DNA of 22,089 nucleotides, taken from contig CAKPVW010000029.1 of NCBI GenBank assembly GCA_934196075.1, positions 1 through 22,089 of the forward strand, read 5' to 3'. The translations under genes were made by a program, and so were the position numbers. This stretch comes from an uncultured Anaerovibrio sp. (GTDB lineage Bacteria; Bacillota; Negativicutes; Selenomonadales; Selenomonadaceae). The notes beneath the pieces were generated by a model. That model saw only the letters and a list, made by a program, of their open reading frames with translations. It made no database searches and was not told the DNA's origin. Shown in pieces: positions 14,714 to 22,089 of this stretch (positions are counted from its first letter, which is position 1; each line of letters starts with the position of its first letter).

Positions 14714-16450
14714 ATGACCAAAATTAATTTTCGTGAAATAACCATTGAAGATAAGGACTGGATTAAGGCACGGCTGGCTGAGGATGATGATAACAGCTGC
14801 GAGCGCTCTTTTACCACTATTTTTTTATATCGCAGATTGTACAAGGCTCAGGTGGCAGATATTTTTGGGTGCTGTGTCCTAAGGTGTATTTACAAGACCA
14901 TGCGGGAAAATGTGCCCTATTGGACCTATTATTTTCCCATTGGTGCTGGGGATAAGCAGGGCGCTTTGAAGGTTATGCTGGAGCTTTGCCAGCAGGAGGG
15001 AATACCACTTCATTTGGAGCCTATTACGGTGAAGGAAAGGGAAATGCTGTTGGAGTGGTTCCCTGGGCGGTTTTTGATTGAGTCCAACCGGAACTGTTAT
15101 GACTATATCTATAGCCGAGAAAAGCTGGCAGGACTGCGGGGCAAAAAGATGCAGAAAAAACGGAATCATATTGCCCGCTTTAAGGACGATCCTGATTGGA
15201 GTTATGAGCCTATAAACAAGGAAAATTTGGCAGAAACCAGATTTATGGCTCATAATTGGATTTGCTCCCGAGAGGAAAAATGGAATGAGGATATGGAAAA
15301 TGAATTTTCTGTACTGGAGGATGCTTTTGCCAATTATGATGCTCTGGGGCTGCGAGGCGGTATTTTACGGCAGCATGGAGATATTGTGGCCTTTACCATG
15401 GGAGATCCTTTGAATTCCAATACCTTTTTGGTGCATTTTGAGAAGGCCTTTCCAGAGGTGCAGGGTGCCTATCCTATGGTGAATCAACAATTTGTTCAGC
15501 AGGCTACCGAGGGATTTGAGTATATTAATCGGGAGGACGATACAGGCGATTTGGGATTGCGGAAGGCAAAGCTGTCCTATTATCCAGAGATTTTGCTGAA
15601 AAAATATGTAGCCGAAACCAGTGATGTGCTTATGGCGGATCCAATTAGGGATAGAGAGGCTATTGAAGCCATGTGGGAGCAGTGCTTCGGCGATAGCAAG
15701 GAGTTTATAGACTTCTACATGGAAAATCGCATGACTGAGCTGAATATGCTGGTGATTCAGCGTCAGGGAAAGCCAGTATCTATGGCAACCTTCCTGCCTA
15801 CAGATATTCAGACTCCCATGGGAAATTTGGAGGGCTTCTATGTCTATGCTGTGGCTACTCTGCCAGAGTATCAGGGACAGGGCTTGTCCAGTCGGATTTT
15901 GGAATTTGCCCAGCAGCATTGGCAGAAGCCTTTGCTTTTGAGTCCGGCTGAATCCAGTTTGCGGATTTTTTATGCCAAACGGGGCTTCCAGCCGGTTTAT
16001 GTGCCCAAATTTTATGCCTTGCAGCCAGCGGCAGGGCAGGAAAATGTGGAGTTAAAGCCAGCTAGTCCAAGGGAGTACAAGCAGATTCGGGATGAGCATT
16101 GGCAGGGGCCTGGCTATGTGGCTTGGCTGGAGGAGGATATTGCCTATGCCATGAAGCATGCAGCCTTCCAGCAGGGAGAATCCTTGGTTTTTGCCAATCA
16201 GCAGGGAAAGCAGCTGGTAATGTACACCATTGATGGCAATACCATGAGAATTGTGGAGACTACCCTGGAGCTTAGCCAGATACCGGAGCTTTTAGCTACT
16301 TTGAAACAGCGTTTTCAGGAACAATATCCTGATCACGAGCCTCTTATTAACTATGAGTATAAATTACCAGATGGTATGGTATGGCTGCCAGAGCAGTTCA
16401 AGACTACTAGATTGAAGCGCCGTGGTTATTTGAATCTGGTGTTGGATTAG
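14714..16450 (+). CDS. DUF2156 (LPG-synthase C-like) - GNAT acetyltransferase fusion
   Basis: A 578-residue protein of three parts. Residues 1-300 are a DUF2156 / phosphatidylglycerol lysyltransferase C-terminal-like domain, itself a GNAT-like fold using aminoacyl-tRNA in characterised relatives; seen are GLRGKKMQKKRNHIARF (about 140-156) and NREDDTGDLGLRKAKLSYYP (272-291). Residues about 305-430 are a GNAT acetyltransferase with the acetyl-CoA motif VATLPEYQGQGLSSRIL (380-396). Residues about 440-578 are a further segment, perhaps a second degenerate GNAT-like or Eis-like C-terminal domain. There are no membrane helices, so it lacks the flippase part of MprF and is probably cytoplasmic. The reading frame is continuous. 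Upstream is a weak ribosome binding site (AAGTAGGT) and its own promoter. Substrate unknown. Confidence 0.8.
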   Translation: MTKINFREITIEDKDWIKARLAEDDDNSCERSFTTIFLYRRLYKAQVADIFGCCVLRCIYKTMRENVPYWTYYFPIGAGDKQGALKVMLELCQQEGIPLHLEPITVKEREMLLEWFPGRFLIESNRNCYDYIYSREKLAGLRGKKMQKKRNHIARFKDDPDWSYEPINKENLAETRFMAHNWICSREEKWNEDMENEFSVLEDAFANYDALGLRGGILRQHGDIVAFTMGDPLNSNTFLVHFEKAFPEVQGAYPMVNQQFVQQATEGFEYINREDDTGDLGLRKAKLSYYPEILLKKYVAETSDVLMADPIRDREAIEAMWEQCFGDSKEFIDFYMENRMTELNMLVIQRQGKPVSMATFLPTDIQTPMGNLEGFYVYAVATLPEYQGQGLSSRILEFAQQHWQKPLLLSPAESSLRIFYAKRGFQPVYVPKFYALQPAAGQENVELKPASPREYKQIRDEHWQGPGYVAWLEEDIAYAMKHAAFQQGESLVFANQQGKQLVMYTIDGNTMRIVETTLELSQIPELLATLKQRFQEQYPDHEPLINYEYKLPDGMVWLPEQFKTTRLKRRGYLNLVLD

Positions 16451-16500
16451 TATACCTGGTCAATATTCCAGCAGACAAATTTGTCAAGGAAATCTGTCCT

Positions 16501-16528
16501 TTGCAAAAAACATTCTTGTGCTTATAAT
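16501..16528 (+). promoter_or_regulatory. Promoter of purC
   Basis: TTGCAA (16501-16506), 16-base spacer, TATAAT (16523-16528). A second overlapping set, TTGTGC (16516-16521) and TATTAT (16539-16544) at 17 bases, is also possible. No PurR-type box was recognised. Confidence 0.65.
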
Positions 16529-16591
16529 TTTTGTGTGATATTATTGACAGTGCATGAAGATGTAATTTTAACTGATTTACAGGAGGAAATT

Positions 16592-17461
16592 ATGAAAGAG
16601 TATAAGCCATTCAAGTCCGGTAAAGTTCGCGAGGTATATGATGCAGGTGATAGCATTATCATGGTTGCTACTGACCGTATTTCTGCTTTCGACCATATTC
16701 TCAAGAACAAAATCACCCAGAAGGGACAGGTTCTTACCCAGATGTCCAAATTCTGGTTTGATTTGACTGCTGATATTGTACCAAATCACATGATTTCCGT
16801 TGACAATAAGGATATGCCTGAGTTCTTCCAGCAGGAGCAGTTCCAGGGCAACAGCATGATGTGCAAGAAGCTGAACATGCTGCCTATGGAGTGTATTGTT
16901 CGTGGTTATATTACCGGCAGCGGCTGGGAAAGCTATCAGGAGGATGGTACTGTTTGCGGCATCAAGCTGCCAGAGGGGTTGAAGGAGTCCCAGCAGCTGC
17001 CTGAGCCAATCTTTACCCCAAGCACCAAGGCAGAGATTGGTGACCATGATATTAATGTTAGCTTCGAGGAAGGCATTAAATATGTGGAGAAGGAATTCCC
17101 AGGCAAGGGCCGTGAGTATATGACCATGATGCGGGATGCTACTATTGCTATCTACAAGAAGTGTGCAGATTATGCTAGAAAACATGGTATTATCATTGCT
17201 GATACCAAATTTGAATTCGGTATTGATGAAAATGGTACCTTTATGATTGGTGACGAGATGCTGACTCCGGATAGCTCCCGTTTCTGGCCGTTGGAGGGCT
17301 ATGAGGCAGGCAAGTCTCAGCCATCCTATGACAAGCAGTTTGTGCGTGACTGGCTGAAGGCAAATCCAGATAGTGATTATCTCCTGCCAGATGAGATTAT
17401 TGAAAAGACTATTGCCAAGTACAAGGAGGCTTATACCCTTCTGTCTGGCAAAGAGCTGTAA
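16592..17461 (+). CDS. purC: SAICAR synthetase (phosphoribosylaminoimidazole-succinocarboxamide synthase)
   Basis: Ligates aspartate to CAIR with ATP to make SAICAR in purine synthesis; cytoplasmic. The 289-residue product shows SGKVREVYDAG near the N-terminus, TDRISAFDHIL, the ECIVRGYITGSGW signature, TPSTKAEIGDHD and IADTKFEFGID followed by GDEMLTPDSSRFWP, all family hallmarks. ATG 16592 with AGGAGG (16581-16586) gives the right N-terminus; the frame is open upstream without coding character. It stands alone rather than in a pur operon, between its own promoter and terminator. Confidence 0.97.
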   Translation: MKEYKPFKSGKVREVYDAGDSIIMVATDRISAFDHILKNKITQKGQVLTQMSKFWFDLTADIVPNHMISVDNKDMPEFFQQEQFQGNSMMCKKLNMLPMECIVRGYITGSGWESYQEDGTVCGIKLPEGLKESQQLPEPIFTPSTKAEIGDHDINVSFEEGIKYVEKEFPGKGREYMTMMRDATIAIYKKCADYARKHGIIIADTKFEFGIDENGTFMIGDEMLTPDSSRFWPLEGYEAGKSQPSYDKQFVRDWLKANPDSDYLLPDEIIEKTIAKYKEAYTLLSGKEL

Positions 17462-17484
17462 TATTTTTAGTTATTAGTAATGGA

Positions 17485-17541
17485 CAGGATATGCACCTTT
17501 GCAGGCTTAAAATGCCTAGGGGAGCATATCCTGCTTTTTTT
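17485..17541 (+). terminator. Strong terminator after purC
   Basis: CAGGATATGC (17485-17494) pairs perfectly with GCATATCCTG (17524-17533). CCT/AGG and AGGC/GCCT inside extend the structure. A run of seven T follows. Confidence 0.92.
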
Positions 17542-17576
17542 ACGAGAAAAAACGTAAACTATTATTGCAAAATGAG

Positions 17577-17605
17577 TTGACGGTAGAAGGATAAAGTCAT
17601 ATACT
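17577..17605 (+). promoter_or_regulatory. Promoter of bioY
   Basis: TTGACG (17577-17582), 17-base spacer, TATACT (17600-17605). Start of transcription near 17612 leaves a leader of about 20 bases. I saw no clear BirA operator over it. Confidence 0.8.
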
Positions 17606-17630
17606 GTAAGATGATATGGAGGTTTTGCAA

Positions 17631-18170
17631 ATGACAAAAGAACTTTTTTCCCCTCATGCTATGGCTAAAATGGCCATGTGTGTGGCCTTGATAAGTATTG
17701 GCGGCTATATAGCCTTCCCAACCCCTTTTTCTCCTGTACTGGTAACAGCTACCACACTGGCTTTGGGAATTACGGCTTTGGTTTTGCCTCCCAAGCAGGT
17801 AGCAGTGGCTATTTTTGTGTGGATATTGTTAGGGGCTGTAGGTGCACCGGTGTTTTCCGGGGGACAAGGAGGCATTGGCAAGCTGTTAGGGCCCAGTGGA
17901 GGATTTTTCCCCGGTTTTTGGTTGGGCTATGTAGGTGCCAGCCTGCTCAAAGGGAGACAGTATAGTTGGAAGCGCTATCTGTTGGTTCTGTTGCTGGTGG
18001 CTTTTCCTTTTACCTATATTTGTGGCATAGCCTATTTGATGTATGCTTTGCATATAGAAATGTGGCAGGCTATGACCATGGCCATGTTTTCCTTTATACC
18101 GGGAGATATGATCAAGGCGGTAGCTGCGGCCTTCCTAGGGGTGCGTTTGAATAAGGTTTTGCCTCATTAA
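17631..18170 (+). CDS. bioY: BioY-family biotin transporter S component
   Basis: The substrate-binding membrane subunit of an ECF-type biotin uptake system. The 179-residue protein has about six membrane helices and the BioY signatures: FPTPFSPVLVTATTLALGI near the N-terminus, GAPVFSGGQGGIGKLLGPSGGFFPG (in two parts) and a final PGDMIKAVAAAFLG. ATG 17631 is chosen because GGAGG (17618-17622) sits 8 bases before it; ATG 17616 would contain the ribosome binding site. No ECF ATPases or biotin genes are adjacent, so it must use a shared energising module encoded elsewhere or work alone. Confidence 0.92.
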   Translation: MTKELFSPHAMAKMAMCVALISIGGYIAFPTPFSPVLVTATTLALGITALVLPPKQVAVAIFVWILLGAVGAPVFSGGQGGIGKLLGPSGGFFPGFWLGYVGASLLKGRQYSWKRYLLVLLLVAFPFTYICGIAYLMYALHIEMWQAMTMAMFSFIPGDMIKAVAAAFLGVRLNKVLPH

Positions 18171-18236
18171 TCAATATGGTAAAGTGTCTGATGTTCTCTG
18201 ACTCTATAGATGGTGGGAGGATGCTAATGATAGGAT

Positions 18237-18270
18237 GGGAATGTTCTCTTAGAGGGAACATTCCTTTTTT
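18237..18270 (+). terminator. Terminator after bioY
   Basis: GGAATGTTCTC (18238-18248) pairs with GGGAACATTCC (18254-18264), 11 bp with one G-U pair and a TTAGA loop, followed by six T. Confidence 0.88.
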
Positions 18271-18291
18271 AATGCGAAATGATAAAAAATG

Positions 18292-18300
18292 TGATATAAT
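18292..18300 (+). promoter_or_regulatory. Extended -10 promoter of the pseudouridine synthase gene
   Basis: TGATATAAT: consensus TATAAT (18295-18300) with TGn extension and no good -35. It lies 31 bases before the start codon. Confidence 0.6.
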
Positions 18301-18331
18301 AAAAATTATATGTGTCATTTGGAGGAATATT

Positions 18332-19258
18332 ATGCAAAAAAAATCAAGGGCAAAAAATTCCAGCCTGAAAAAATATATTGTGGCAGATAGATATGATGGC
18401 ATGCCTTTGGAGGAATATTTGAAAAATGTTATGGAGGTGTCGGCTAGGCAACGTCAGAAGCTGTTTTTTAGCCGAGGAGTGTATGTCAACGGTGTTAGTG
18501 CTCATAGCAAAAGACCTCTCAAGGCGGGGGATATGGTAGCCGTCCGCCAGTTCAAGGATACAAGCTACGGTGTAACTCCTGAGGAGGGGCCTGTAGATAT
18601 TATCTATGAGGATAATGATATCATTGTGTTGAACAAGCCGGCAGGTACATTGGTGCATCCCGCAGGCCGTACAGAATCTGGTACTCTGGCCAATTACCTA
18701 GCAGGTTACTTCAAGCAGAAAAAGCAGATTTTTACCATTAGGCCGGTGCATCGTCTAGATAGAGATACTACTGGTTGTGTATTATTTGCCAAATCTAGCA
18801 GGATTCAGACAGTTTTGGAAAAAATGCTGTCGGAGGGCAAAATTCATCGCAGCTATGAGGCAGTTATCCTGGGAGATGGAGATAAGCTGGCTCAGGAATT
18901 TCCAGAAGGAATTATTGATGAGCCTATAGCTAGGGATGTTTTTCGACCCAATCGCCGGGTAATTTCTAGTGATGGTCAGAGAGCGGTTACTCATTTTCAG
19001 GTTCTCAAGAGAGGAACAGATTATAGCCTGATTTCTCTTTGGCTGGAAACTGGCCGTACCCATCAGATACGTGTCCATTTAGCTCATAGCGGCTATTCTG
19101 TTGTAGGAGATAAGCTATATGGCCGAGGAGATGCTCATATAGGCCGTCAGGCTCTTCACGCTGTGGCTATAGAGCTGATACATCCCACTAGTGGGGAAAA
19201 GCTGCGGCTAATGGCTAAAAGGCCAGAGGATTTTGCCCAGCTTGTTAGGTCAATTTAA
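18332..19258 (+). CDS. RluA/RluD-family 23S rRNA pseudouridine synthase
   Basis: Converts specific uridines in large-subunit rRNA to pseudouridine. The 308-residue protein has an N-terminal S4-like RNA-binding region (about 13-75: MPLEEYLKNVMEVSARQRQ, FFSRGVYVNGV), then the catalytic domain with DNDIIVLNKPAGTLVHP (84-100) and the active-site motif HRLDRDTTG (140-148, catalytic Asp143). The tail has the LETGRTHQIRVHLAHSGY block, split from GDKLYG. ATG 18332 with GGAGG (18321-18325) gives the family N-terminus; the upstream open frame crosses a terminator. RluA, RluC and RluD types cannot be separated by eye, so no symbol is given. pepD follows after 22 bases and is likely co-transcribed. Confidence 0.93.
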   Translation: MQKKSRAKNSSLKKYIVADRYDGMPLEEYLKNVMEVSARQRQKLFFSRGVYVNGVSAHSKRPLKAGDMVAVRQFKDTSYGVTPEEGPVDIIYEDNDIIVLNKPAGTLVHPAGRTESGTLANYLAGYFKQKKQIFTIRPVHRLDRDTTGCVLFAKSSRIQTVLEKMLSEGKIHRSYEAVILGDGDKLAQEFPEGIIDEPIARDVFRPNRRVISSDGQRAVTHFQVLKRGTDYSLISLWLETGRTHQIRVHLAHSGYSVVGDKLYGRGDAHIGRQALHAVAIELIHPTSGEKLRLMAKRPEDFAQLVRSI

Positions 19259-19280
19259 ATTCATAGAAAGGGTTTTTAGG

Positions 19281-20738
19281 ATGAACAATATTGCTAGGAT
19301 TAGTAAGCAGGATATTATTGAAGGGGTCTTGGAAGAATTTGCCAAGCTGGCAGAGATTCCTCGTCCATCAGGCCATGAAAAGGCAGTAAGTGATTATTTG
19401 TACAAGCTGTTTTCTAATATGGGCTGTCAGGTTGAACAGGATAAAGTAAATAATATTATTGCGGATATGCCCGCTACTGAGGATTGTCAGGAAAAGCCAT
19501 TGGTAGTATTGCAGGCTCATATGGATATGGTTTGCGTGGCTGAGGATGGAGTGGATTATGATCCTATGAAGGATCCTATTAAGCTGGTACGTGAGGATGA
19601 TAAGCTGTATGCTGATGGTACCAGCCTAGGTGCAGATGATGGCATGGGGATTGCTATTATTGTCTACATTATGAAAAATCTTCAGAGCCACGGACCAATT
19701 CGTGTTATTATTACTGTGGATGAGGAAGCTGGTATGACTGGTTCCATTAATTTGACAGATAAGCATTTTGAGGGTGTAAAGTATCTGATTAACTGTGATT
19801 CTGAGGATTGGGATTTGCTGACTGTTGGCAGTGCTGGCAGTGGAGATATAGAGTTTTCCAAGTCATATGAGCTGGCTAGTGCTGTAAAGGGCACAGCATA
19901 TTCTCTCAAGCTGTCTGGTTTGAAGGGCGGTCATTCTGGTGAGGAGATTAACTGTGGTGCAGCCAATGTACTGAAGGCTATGGCTATTTGTTTGGATGGA
20001 ATCCGCAGCAAGGGACAGGGCTTTCAGTTGGTATCTTTTAATGGCGGTAGAGCCAAAAATGTGATTCCAAGTGTGGCTGAGTCCGTATTTTATATGGATA
20101 TGGAGTCTGAGGCATTGCAGAAGCTGGTGGATGAGGAATATGCCCGCTTTATGAATCATCATGGAGATATTGAGGAGAAGGCCTCCTTTGTACTGAAAAA
20201 GTTGGATGATTCAGTGGAGGCTATGGAGAAGGAGCATGGAGATGGCTTGATTGATTTGCTGTTGATATTGTCCAACGGTGTATCTGCTATGTCCCAGCTG
20301 TGTCCTGGCTTGGTAGAATCTTCTGCTAATTTGGGGATAGTGACTACCAAGGAAGGAACTATGTCTGTACAGTATATGCCTCGTTCCAGCCGGGAGGAAA
20401 GCATTAAGGAATATTATGCTATGGCAGAGGCTTTGGGGAGAGCTACTGGCTTCCAGGTTAAGCTGGGAACTATGTTCCCTAGCTGGGCGGAGCGAAAGAA
20501 TAGCAAGCTGGTGGATATTATGAGTGAGGTTTTCCAGAAGCAGAATCAGCAACCTATGCGTATAGCTACTATTCATGCAGGTTTGGAGTGCAGCTGGCAT
20601 TTGCAGCATAATCCTGCTATGGATGTGGTATCTATTGGTACCAATAATAACGATATTCATTCACCAAAGGAAACCTTGGAGTTGCATACCATACCTCCAC
20701 AGGTATTGCTGATTGCAGAAACATTGGTAAGAATTTAA
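19281..20738 (+). CDS. pepD: Aminoacyl-histidine dipeptidase (M20 family, PepD)
   Basis: A zinc-dependent dipeptidase of the M20 family that splits Xaa-His and related dipeptides in the cytoplasm. The 485-residue protein has the expected metal and catalytic residues: His80 and Asp82 (LQAHMDMV), Asp119 (GADDG), Glu148/Glu149 (VDEEAG), Asp173 (NCDSE) and a final His in NNNDIHSPKE. The numbering agrees closely with E. coli PepD. The lid/dimerisation domain lies between (KLSGLKGGHSGEEINCG). ATG 19281 is preceded by AAAGGG at good spacing. It follows the pseudouridine synthase by 22 bases. Confidence 0.95.
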   Translation: MNNIARISKQDIIEGVLEEFAKLAEIPRPSGHEKAVSDYLYKLFSNMGCQVEQDKVNNIIADMPATEDCQEKPLVVLQAHMDMVCVAEDGVDYDPMKDPIKLVREDDKLYADGTSLGADDGMGIAIIVYIMKNLQSHGPIRVIITVDEEAGMTGSINLTDKHFEGVKYLINCDSEDWDLLTVGSAGSGDIEFSKSYELASAVKGTAYSLKLSGLKGGHSGEEINCGAANVLKAMAICLDGIRSKGQGFQLVSFNGGRAKNVIPSVAESVFYMDMESEALQKLVDEEYARFMNHHGDIEEKASFVLKKLDDSVEAMEKEHGDGLIDLLLILSNGVSAMSQLCPGLVESSANLGIVTTKEGTMSVQYMPRSSREESIKEYYAMAEALGRATGFQVKLGTMFPSWAERKNSKLVDIMSEVFQKQNQQPMRIATIHAGLECSWHLQHNPAMDVVSIGTNNNDIHSPKETLELHTIPPQVLLIAETLVRI

Positions 20739-20757
20739 GATAAATAGTAATTTTGTG

Positions 20758-20785
20758 TACTCCCTTGGCTTTGGCTGAGGGAGTA
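20758..20785 (+). terminator. Hairpin after pepD, weak terminator overlapping the thiE promoter
   Basis: TACTCCCT (20758-20765) pairs with AGGGAGTA (20778-20785). The following bases are TTATAATAAAT rather than a T-run, so termination would be weak. Confidence 0.45.
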
Positions 20786-20792
20786 TTATAAT
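20765..20792 (+). promoter_or_regulatory. Probable promoter of thiE
   Basis: TTGGCT (20765-20770), 16-base spacer, TATAAT (20787-20792). It overlaps the hairpin at 20758-20785. Transcription would start near 20799, so there is no room for a thiamine pyrophosphate riboswitch and none is seen. Confidence 0.55.
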
Positions 20793-20824
20793 AAATATAA
20801 AATGCTATGAAGGAGTGATTTTTT

Positions 20825-21472
20825 ATGAACAGACAGGAAGCTATGGAATGTTTCAAGGCATTTCCTATATATGGTATTACGGCAGAGAATATGTCCAATG
20901 GTCGTAATAATATGGAGGTTGTTCGGGCTATGCTGGAGGGGGGGATTAGATTTATCCAGTATAGGGAAAAGACAAAAACAGGGTTGGCTAGATATGAGGA
21001 GTGTCTTCGTTTGCGGGAATTGGCTCAAAGCTATGGTGCGGCCTTTATTATTGACGATTTTGTGGATTTGGCCTTGGCGGTAGATGCTGATGGTGTGCAT
21101 ATTGGTCAGGATGATTTGCCACCGGCTGTAGTGCGGAAGCTTTTGGGGCCTGATAAGATTATTGGTTGGTCTACTCATGGACCGGAGCAGCTGCAGGAGG
21201 CTAATAGATTGACGGATATTCTGGATTATGTAGGTTGTGGCCCTGTTTTTGCTACTCAGACCAAGGCTACAGCGGTGCCTGTTGGGTTGGAGTATATTAC
21301 CTATGCTAATGAGCATGCGGCCTTGCCTTTTGTGGCCATTGGGGGAATCAAGGAGCATAATATTACCCAGGTGCGGGGAGCTGGTGCAGATACTGTTTGT
21401 GTAGTGTCTGAAATTACTGGAGCTGAGGATATTGCAGGCAAGGTAAAAAAATTGGCTGAGCTTATGCGGTAA
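20825..21472 (+). CDS. thiE: Thiamine phosphate synthase
   Basis: Joins the pyrimidine and thiazole halves of thiamine into thiamine monophosphate. The 215-residue TIM-barrel protein shows FIQYREK (phosphate/pyrophosphate site), DADGVHIGQDDLP, GWSTHGPEQ, the VGCGPVFATQTK loop, AIGGI and the C-terminal VVSEITGA. The usual I-N-D after the second strand reads IIDDFVDLA here, with Asp in place of the conserved Asn. Start: ATG 20825 with AGGAG upstream. No other thiamine gene is adjacent and no TPP riboswitch precedes it. TenI-type relatives lack some of these motifs, so ThiE is the better call. The repeat array begins directly after its stop codon. Confidence 0.92.
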   Translation: MNRQEAMECFKAFPIYGITAENMSNGRNNMEVVRAMLEGGIRFIQYREKTKTGLARYEECLRLRELAQSYGAAFIIDDFVDLALAVDADGVHIGQDDLPPAVVRKLLGPDKIIGWSTHGPEQLQEANRLTDILDYVGCGPVFATQTKATAVPVGLEYITYANEHAALPFVAIGGIKEHNITQVRGAGADTVCVVSEITGAEDIAGKVKKLAELMR

Positions 21473-21726
21473 ATTCTGATTTGTAGATGTATATATCCCA
21501 GTTTTCTGAAATACAGCCTGCGGTCATAACGACTTTTGCTCTGTCGGCTAAATGACCCTACCTGATGATTTATTCTTACGCAGAGATACCGCTTGTCGCT
21601 GAGCCAATTCACAGAGATCGGAATGGTAGAAAGTGCCACCGGGCTCACTTTTGCTTCGCAAAAGCAGAAAGCCTCCTGACGCAAAAGTGTTATGCACCTC
21701 TGGCTGTTGGCGAATCATCGTGGTTT
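21473..21726 (-). repeat. Copy B of the dispersed intergenic repeat
   Basis: Reverse complement of copy A. Core 21511-21726; the end nearest thiE (21473-21510) also matches the outer end of copy A, including 'ttctgatttgtag'. It contains the perfect hairpin CTTTTGC-TTC-GCAAAAG (21648-21664), overlapping an alternative pairing between CACTTTTGC and the downstream GCAAAAGTG. No coding function is likely, although the minus strand stays open for 127 codons into thiE. Confidence 0.85.
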
Positions 21727-21746
21727 ACCGCTGTCTCGTTCTTCTA

Positions 21747-21963
21747 ATACAGCCTGCGGTCATGGCGACTTTTGCTCTGTCGGCTAAATGACCCTACCTG
21801 ATAGTTTATCCTTACGCAGAGATACCGCTTGTCGCTGAGCCAATTCACAGTGACCGGAATGATAGAGAGTGCCACCGGGCTCACTTTTGCTTCGCAAAAG
21901 CAAGAAGCCTCCTGACGCAAAAGTGTCATGCCCCTCCGGCTGTTGACGAATCATCGTGATTTT
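21747..21963 (-). repeat. Copy C of the dispersed intergenic repeat, tandem to copy B
   Basis: Begins ATACAGCCTGCGGTCAT exactly 236 bases after the same block in copy B and runs in parallel to GAATCATCGTGATTT. It carries the same CTTTTGC-TTC-GCAAAAG hairpin. Unlike A and B it lacks the 'ctacaaatcagaa' outer end; the 20 bases between B and C differ. Confidence 0.85.
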
Positions 21964-22089
21964 CCTATTCCAAATCGTCACAGCTGAGGTAATACCCACA
22001 AAAACCCGCTTTCGCTCCTAACTGAGCCTAGCGGATGCTAAATTCCTTCTGCGCCTTACGGCTTGAACTCATTAAGCACCGAGGCTCAG
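21964..22089. other. Window end: non-coding, nothing recognised beyond a short inverted repeat
   Basis: No gene is seen. CTGAGCCT (about 22022-22029) and AGGCTCAG (22082-22089) are 8-bp inverted repeats. They may belong to a further repeat or structured element continuing beyond the window. Confidence 0.35.

Noticed and set aside
17542..17630. BirA operator over the bioY promoter
   Set aside because: Only a loose GTAAACT half-site is present; no matching inverted half at the right distance.
20739..20824. TPP riboswitch before thiE
   Set aside because: No CTGAGA or ACCTGATCTGG-like elements; the gap is only 86 bases and is occupied by the promoter and hairpin.

Overview
The window reads as a chromosomal stretch from a Firmicutes-type bacterium of moderate GC. 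I think it is most likely one of the Negativicutes (diderm Firmicutes of the Selenomonas, Anaerovibrio or Phascolarctobacterium kind). Supporting signs are the classic Firmicutes blocks rplU-prp-rpmA-obg and nadD-yqeK-LCP-rsfS, an L27 carrying the cleavable N-terminal extension together with its protease Prp, and strong AGGAGG ribosome binding sites. The genus-level guess is inference. All genes are on the + strand.

Layout: (1) 1-195, one copy of a ~200-250 bp non-coding repeat, cut by the window edge. (2) 299-1678, a purine permease with its own promoter and a leader hairpin. (3) 1685-2796, the ribosomal operon rplU-prp-rpmA with a consensus promoter, a candidate L21-type leader and a terminator. 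(4) 2955-7093, obg, yhbY, proB and proA (GTPase, ribosome assembly factor, first two steps of proline synthesis), followed by an unreported-looking 51-residue membrane protein overlapping the end of proA. (5) 7317-10857, nadD-yqeK-LCP-rsfS-cvfB, a tightly packed NAD/ribosome-silencing/cell-envelope operon. (6) 10858-13439, a 300-base gap holding a candidate structured RNA, then cheV (CheW-receiver fusion) and a membrane diguanylate cyclase: signalling and motility control. (7) 13602-14520, a stand-alone ssb and a glyoxalase-type protein. (8) 14521-16450, a regulatory region with a large hairpin and a 12-bp palindrome, then a three-part protein fusing a DUF2156 (lysyl-phosphatidylglycerol synthase C-terminal-like) domain to a GNAT acetyltransferase. 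(9) 16592-21472, mostly singly transcribed housekeeping genes: purC, bioY, an RluA/RluD-family pseudouridine synthase, pepD and thiE. (10) 21473-21963, two tandem copies of the same repeat as at the left edge, in the opposite orientation, so the whole ~21 kb block is bracketed by inverted repeats.

Most genes are ordinary core genes. The parts deserving a second look are the intergenic structures (the cheV leader, the hairpins at 2805-2854 and 14540-14600), the repeat family, the small membrane ORF at 7077-7232, the DUF2156-GNAT fusion and the LCP protein with an altered active-site motif. I see no CRISPR array, transposase, phage gene, tRNA or rRNA. No database or folding program was run; all pairings were found by eye.
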